6,433 nt of DNA, taken from assembly GCA_017882935.1 (NCBI GenBank), contig JADGOP010000145.1, positions 1-6,433 on the forward strand, in the 5' to 3' direction. This document shows positions 5,594 through 6,433 of the stretch, piece by piece. The notes under the pieces are model-generated. The model made no database searches. It saw nothing but the letters and a program-made list of their open reading frames with translations, and was not told the origin of the DNA. Every line of letters starts with the position of its first letter. The first letter of the stretch is position 1. Source of the DNA: Actinomycetota bacterium (GTDB lineage: Bacteria; Actinomycetota; Acidimicrobiia; Acidimicrobiales; Iamiaceae). Both the position numbers and the translations under genes were made by a program.

Positions 5594-5962
5594 ATGCCGG
5601 CCGCCACCCCGATCCCCGTCCTCGACTCCGACCTCGAAGCGGTCACCTACAACGCCGATGGCCTCGTCCCCGCCATCGTGCAGGAGGCGAGCACCGGCGA
5701 GGTGCTGATGATGGCCTGGATGAACGCCACCACCCTGCGTCGCAGCCTCGAAGAGGGCCGCACCGTGTTCTGGAGCCGCTCCCGACAGGAGGAGTGGCGC
5801 AAGGGCGACACGTCGGGCGAGCGGCAGTGGATCCGCCGGGCCGCCTACGACTGCGACGGCGACACGCTGCTGTTCGTGGTCGAGCAGGAGGGTGCCGGGG
5901 CCTGCCACACCGGCAACCACTCGTGCTTCTACCGCTCGTTCGGCGAAGCGCCTCGAGGGTGA
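5594..5962 (+). CDS. hisI: HisI, phosphoribosyl-AMP cyclohydrolase
   Basis: This complete 122-residue protein opens the adenine ring of phosphoribosyl-AMP to give ProFAR, the substrate of HisA. It is a cytoplasmic metal-dependent dimer in known cases. Signatures in order are [10 protein letters not shown] (35-44), the highly conserved [17 protein letters not shown] (59-75), the Asp-rich metal site DCDGDTLL (86-93) and the zinc-ligand segment [13 protein letters not shown] (102-114) with C104, H105 and C111. The length fits the stand-alone HisI, without a fused HisE (PR-ATP pyrophosphatase) domain, so hisE must be encoded elsewhere. The start is ATG 5594, 8 bases after TACGAT. The stop overlaps the trpE GTG by GTGA, so trpE translation is probably coupled. 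Confident call. Confidence 0.96.
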   Translation: MPAATPIPVLDSDLEAVTYNADGLVPAIVQEASTGEVLMMAWMNATTLRRSLEEGRTVFWSRSRQEEWRKGDTSGERQWIRRAAYDCDGDTLLFVVEQEGAGACHTGNHSCFYRSFGEAPRG

Positions 5963-6433
5963 GCCCGCCCGGAGCAGCACGTCCGAGCCGCGACGAGTTC
6001 CACGCGCTGGCCCGCGACTACACCGTCGTGCCGGTCTGGCGCGAGCTGGTCGCCGACCTCATCACGCCGGTCGCGGCCTTCGCACGGCTGTGCGGCGACG
6101 AGCCCGGCTTCCTGCTCGAGTCGGTCGAGCACGGTGAGCGCTGGGGTCGCTGGTCGTTCGTCGGCCGCCGCCACGCGGTCACCTTCTCGGCCCATGGCCG
6201 CGACGTCCGCATCGACGACGGTGCCACGATCGACCCGTCCATCCCTCTCGACCAGGGCATCCTCGCCACCGTCGAGGCCGCGCTCCACCACTACCGCGCG
6301 CCCGCGCTGTCCGATCTCCCCCCGCTGCACAGCGGCCTGGTCGGCTACCTCGGCTACGACGTGGTGCGCGAGGTCGAGCGGCTCCCCGACGTGCCCGACG
6401 ACGACCGGGGCTTCCCCGACGCCATCCAGTCGG
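5959..6433 (+). CDS. trpE: TrpE, anthranilate synthase component I (3' end missing)
   Basis: The first 158 codons of the large subunit of anthranilate synthase are present; the full protein is about 500 residues and makes anthranilate from chorismate with ammonia from the TrpG glutaminase, the first step of tryptophan synthesis. The segment [18 protein letters not shown] (21-38) matches the start of actinobacterial Trp[20 protein letters not shown] (51-69) contains the LLES motif (52-55), part of the tryptophan feedback-binding site in known Trp[20 protein letters not shown] (120-138) is the conserved strand leading into the second half. The catalytic chorismate-binding domain lies beyond the window. 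GTG 5959 is chosen because it overlaps the hisI stop in GTGA and gives an N-terminus of normal length. Regulation is probably by tryptophan inhibition; no leader peptide is seen. Confidence 0.95.
   Translation, partial: MSPPGAARPSRDEFHALARDYTVVPVWRELVADLITPVAAFARLCGDEPGFLLESVEHGERWGRWSFVGRRHAVTFSAHGRDVRIDDGATIDPSIPLDQGILATVEAALHHYRAPALSDLPPLHSGLVGYLGYDVVREVERLPDVPDDDRGFPDAIQS

Noticed and set aside
5563..5600. A GTG followed by TGG-GGG-TGG upstream of hisI-trpE, hinting at a Trp leader peptide
   Set aside because: The frame does not stop but runs far into hisI, there is no terminator/antiterminator pair after it, and the GTG is poorly placed relative to the promoter.

Overview
The window is about 6.4 kb of very GC-rich (roughly 70%) DNA from an actinobacterium-like genome. 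The reasons are the codon use (third positions mostly G or C), frequent GTG starts, four-base stop/start overlaps, and promoters of the TANNNT type placed directly before start codons, as in actinobacterial leaderless genes. The hisA ... hisF ... hisI-trpE order is also typical of Actinobacteria. A deep-branching high-GC lineage such as Acidimicrobiia would fit, but the sequence alone does not fix the class.

Layout, left to right. The window opens inside hisA (+ strand, missing its 5' end). Sixteen bases after its stop, two genes lie on the opposite strand: a histidine phosphatase and, upstream of it, a nitroreductase. They are joined by a GTGA overlap and run toward hisA. A 105-base divergent gap carrying a 41-base palindrome separates the nitroreductase from hisF (+). 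Next are a GroES-like protein without the usual roof loop and a 154-base leader able to form several hairpins. Then comes a SigE/ECF-type sigma factor, joined by an ATGA overlap to a membrane-anchored beta-propeller protein. A 39-base palindrome of REP/terminator type follows. Then come hisI and, overlapping it by GTGA, the first 158 codons of trpE, cut by the window end.

How the genes work together. HisA, HisF and HisI catalyse steps in the middle of histidine synthesis; HisF is the cyclase half of the HisF-HisH synthase, and hisH is not in view. TrpE starts the tryptophan branch from chorismate. Histidine and tryptophan synthesis both draw on PRPP and share the ProFAR/PRA isomerase chemistry (HisA, TrpF or the bifunctional PriA), which may explain the hisI-trpE coupling. 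The sigma factor and propeller protein look like a self-contained regulator plus membrane partner placed inside the his/trp cluster. The GroES-like protein and the nitroreductase-phosphatase pair have no obvious role in the pathway.

Most of the window is ordinary biosynthetic DNA. The parts that deserve a second look are the two long palindromes, the switch-like leader before the sigma factor, the repeated leaderless-promoter pattern, the roofless GroES-like protein, and the sigma/propeller pair. No mobile element gene, CRISPR array, tRNA or rRNA was seen.
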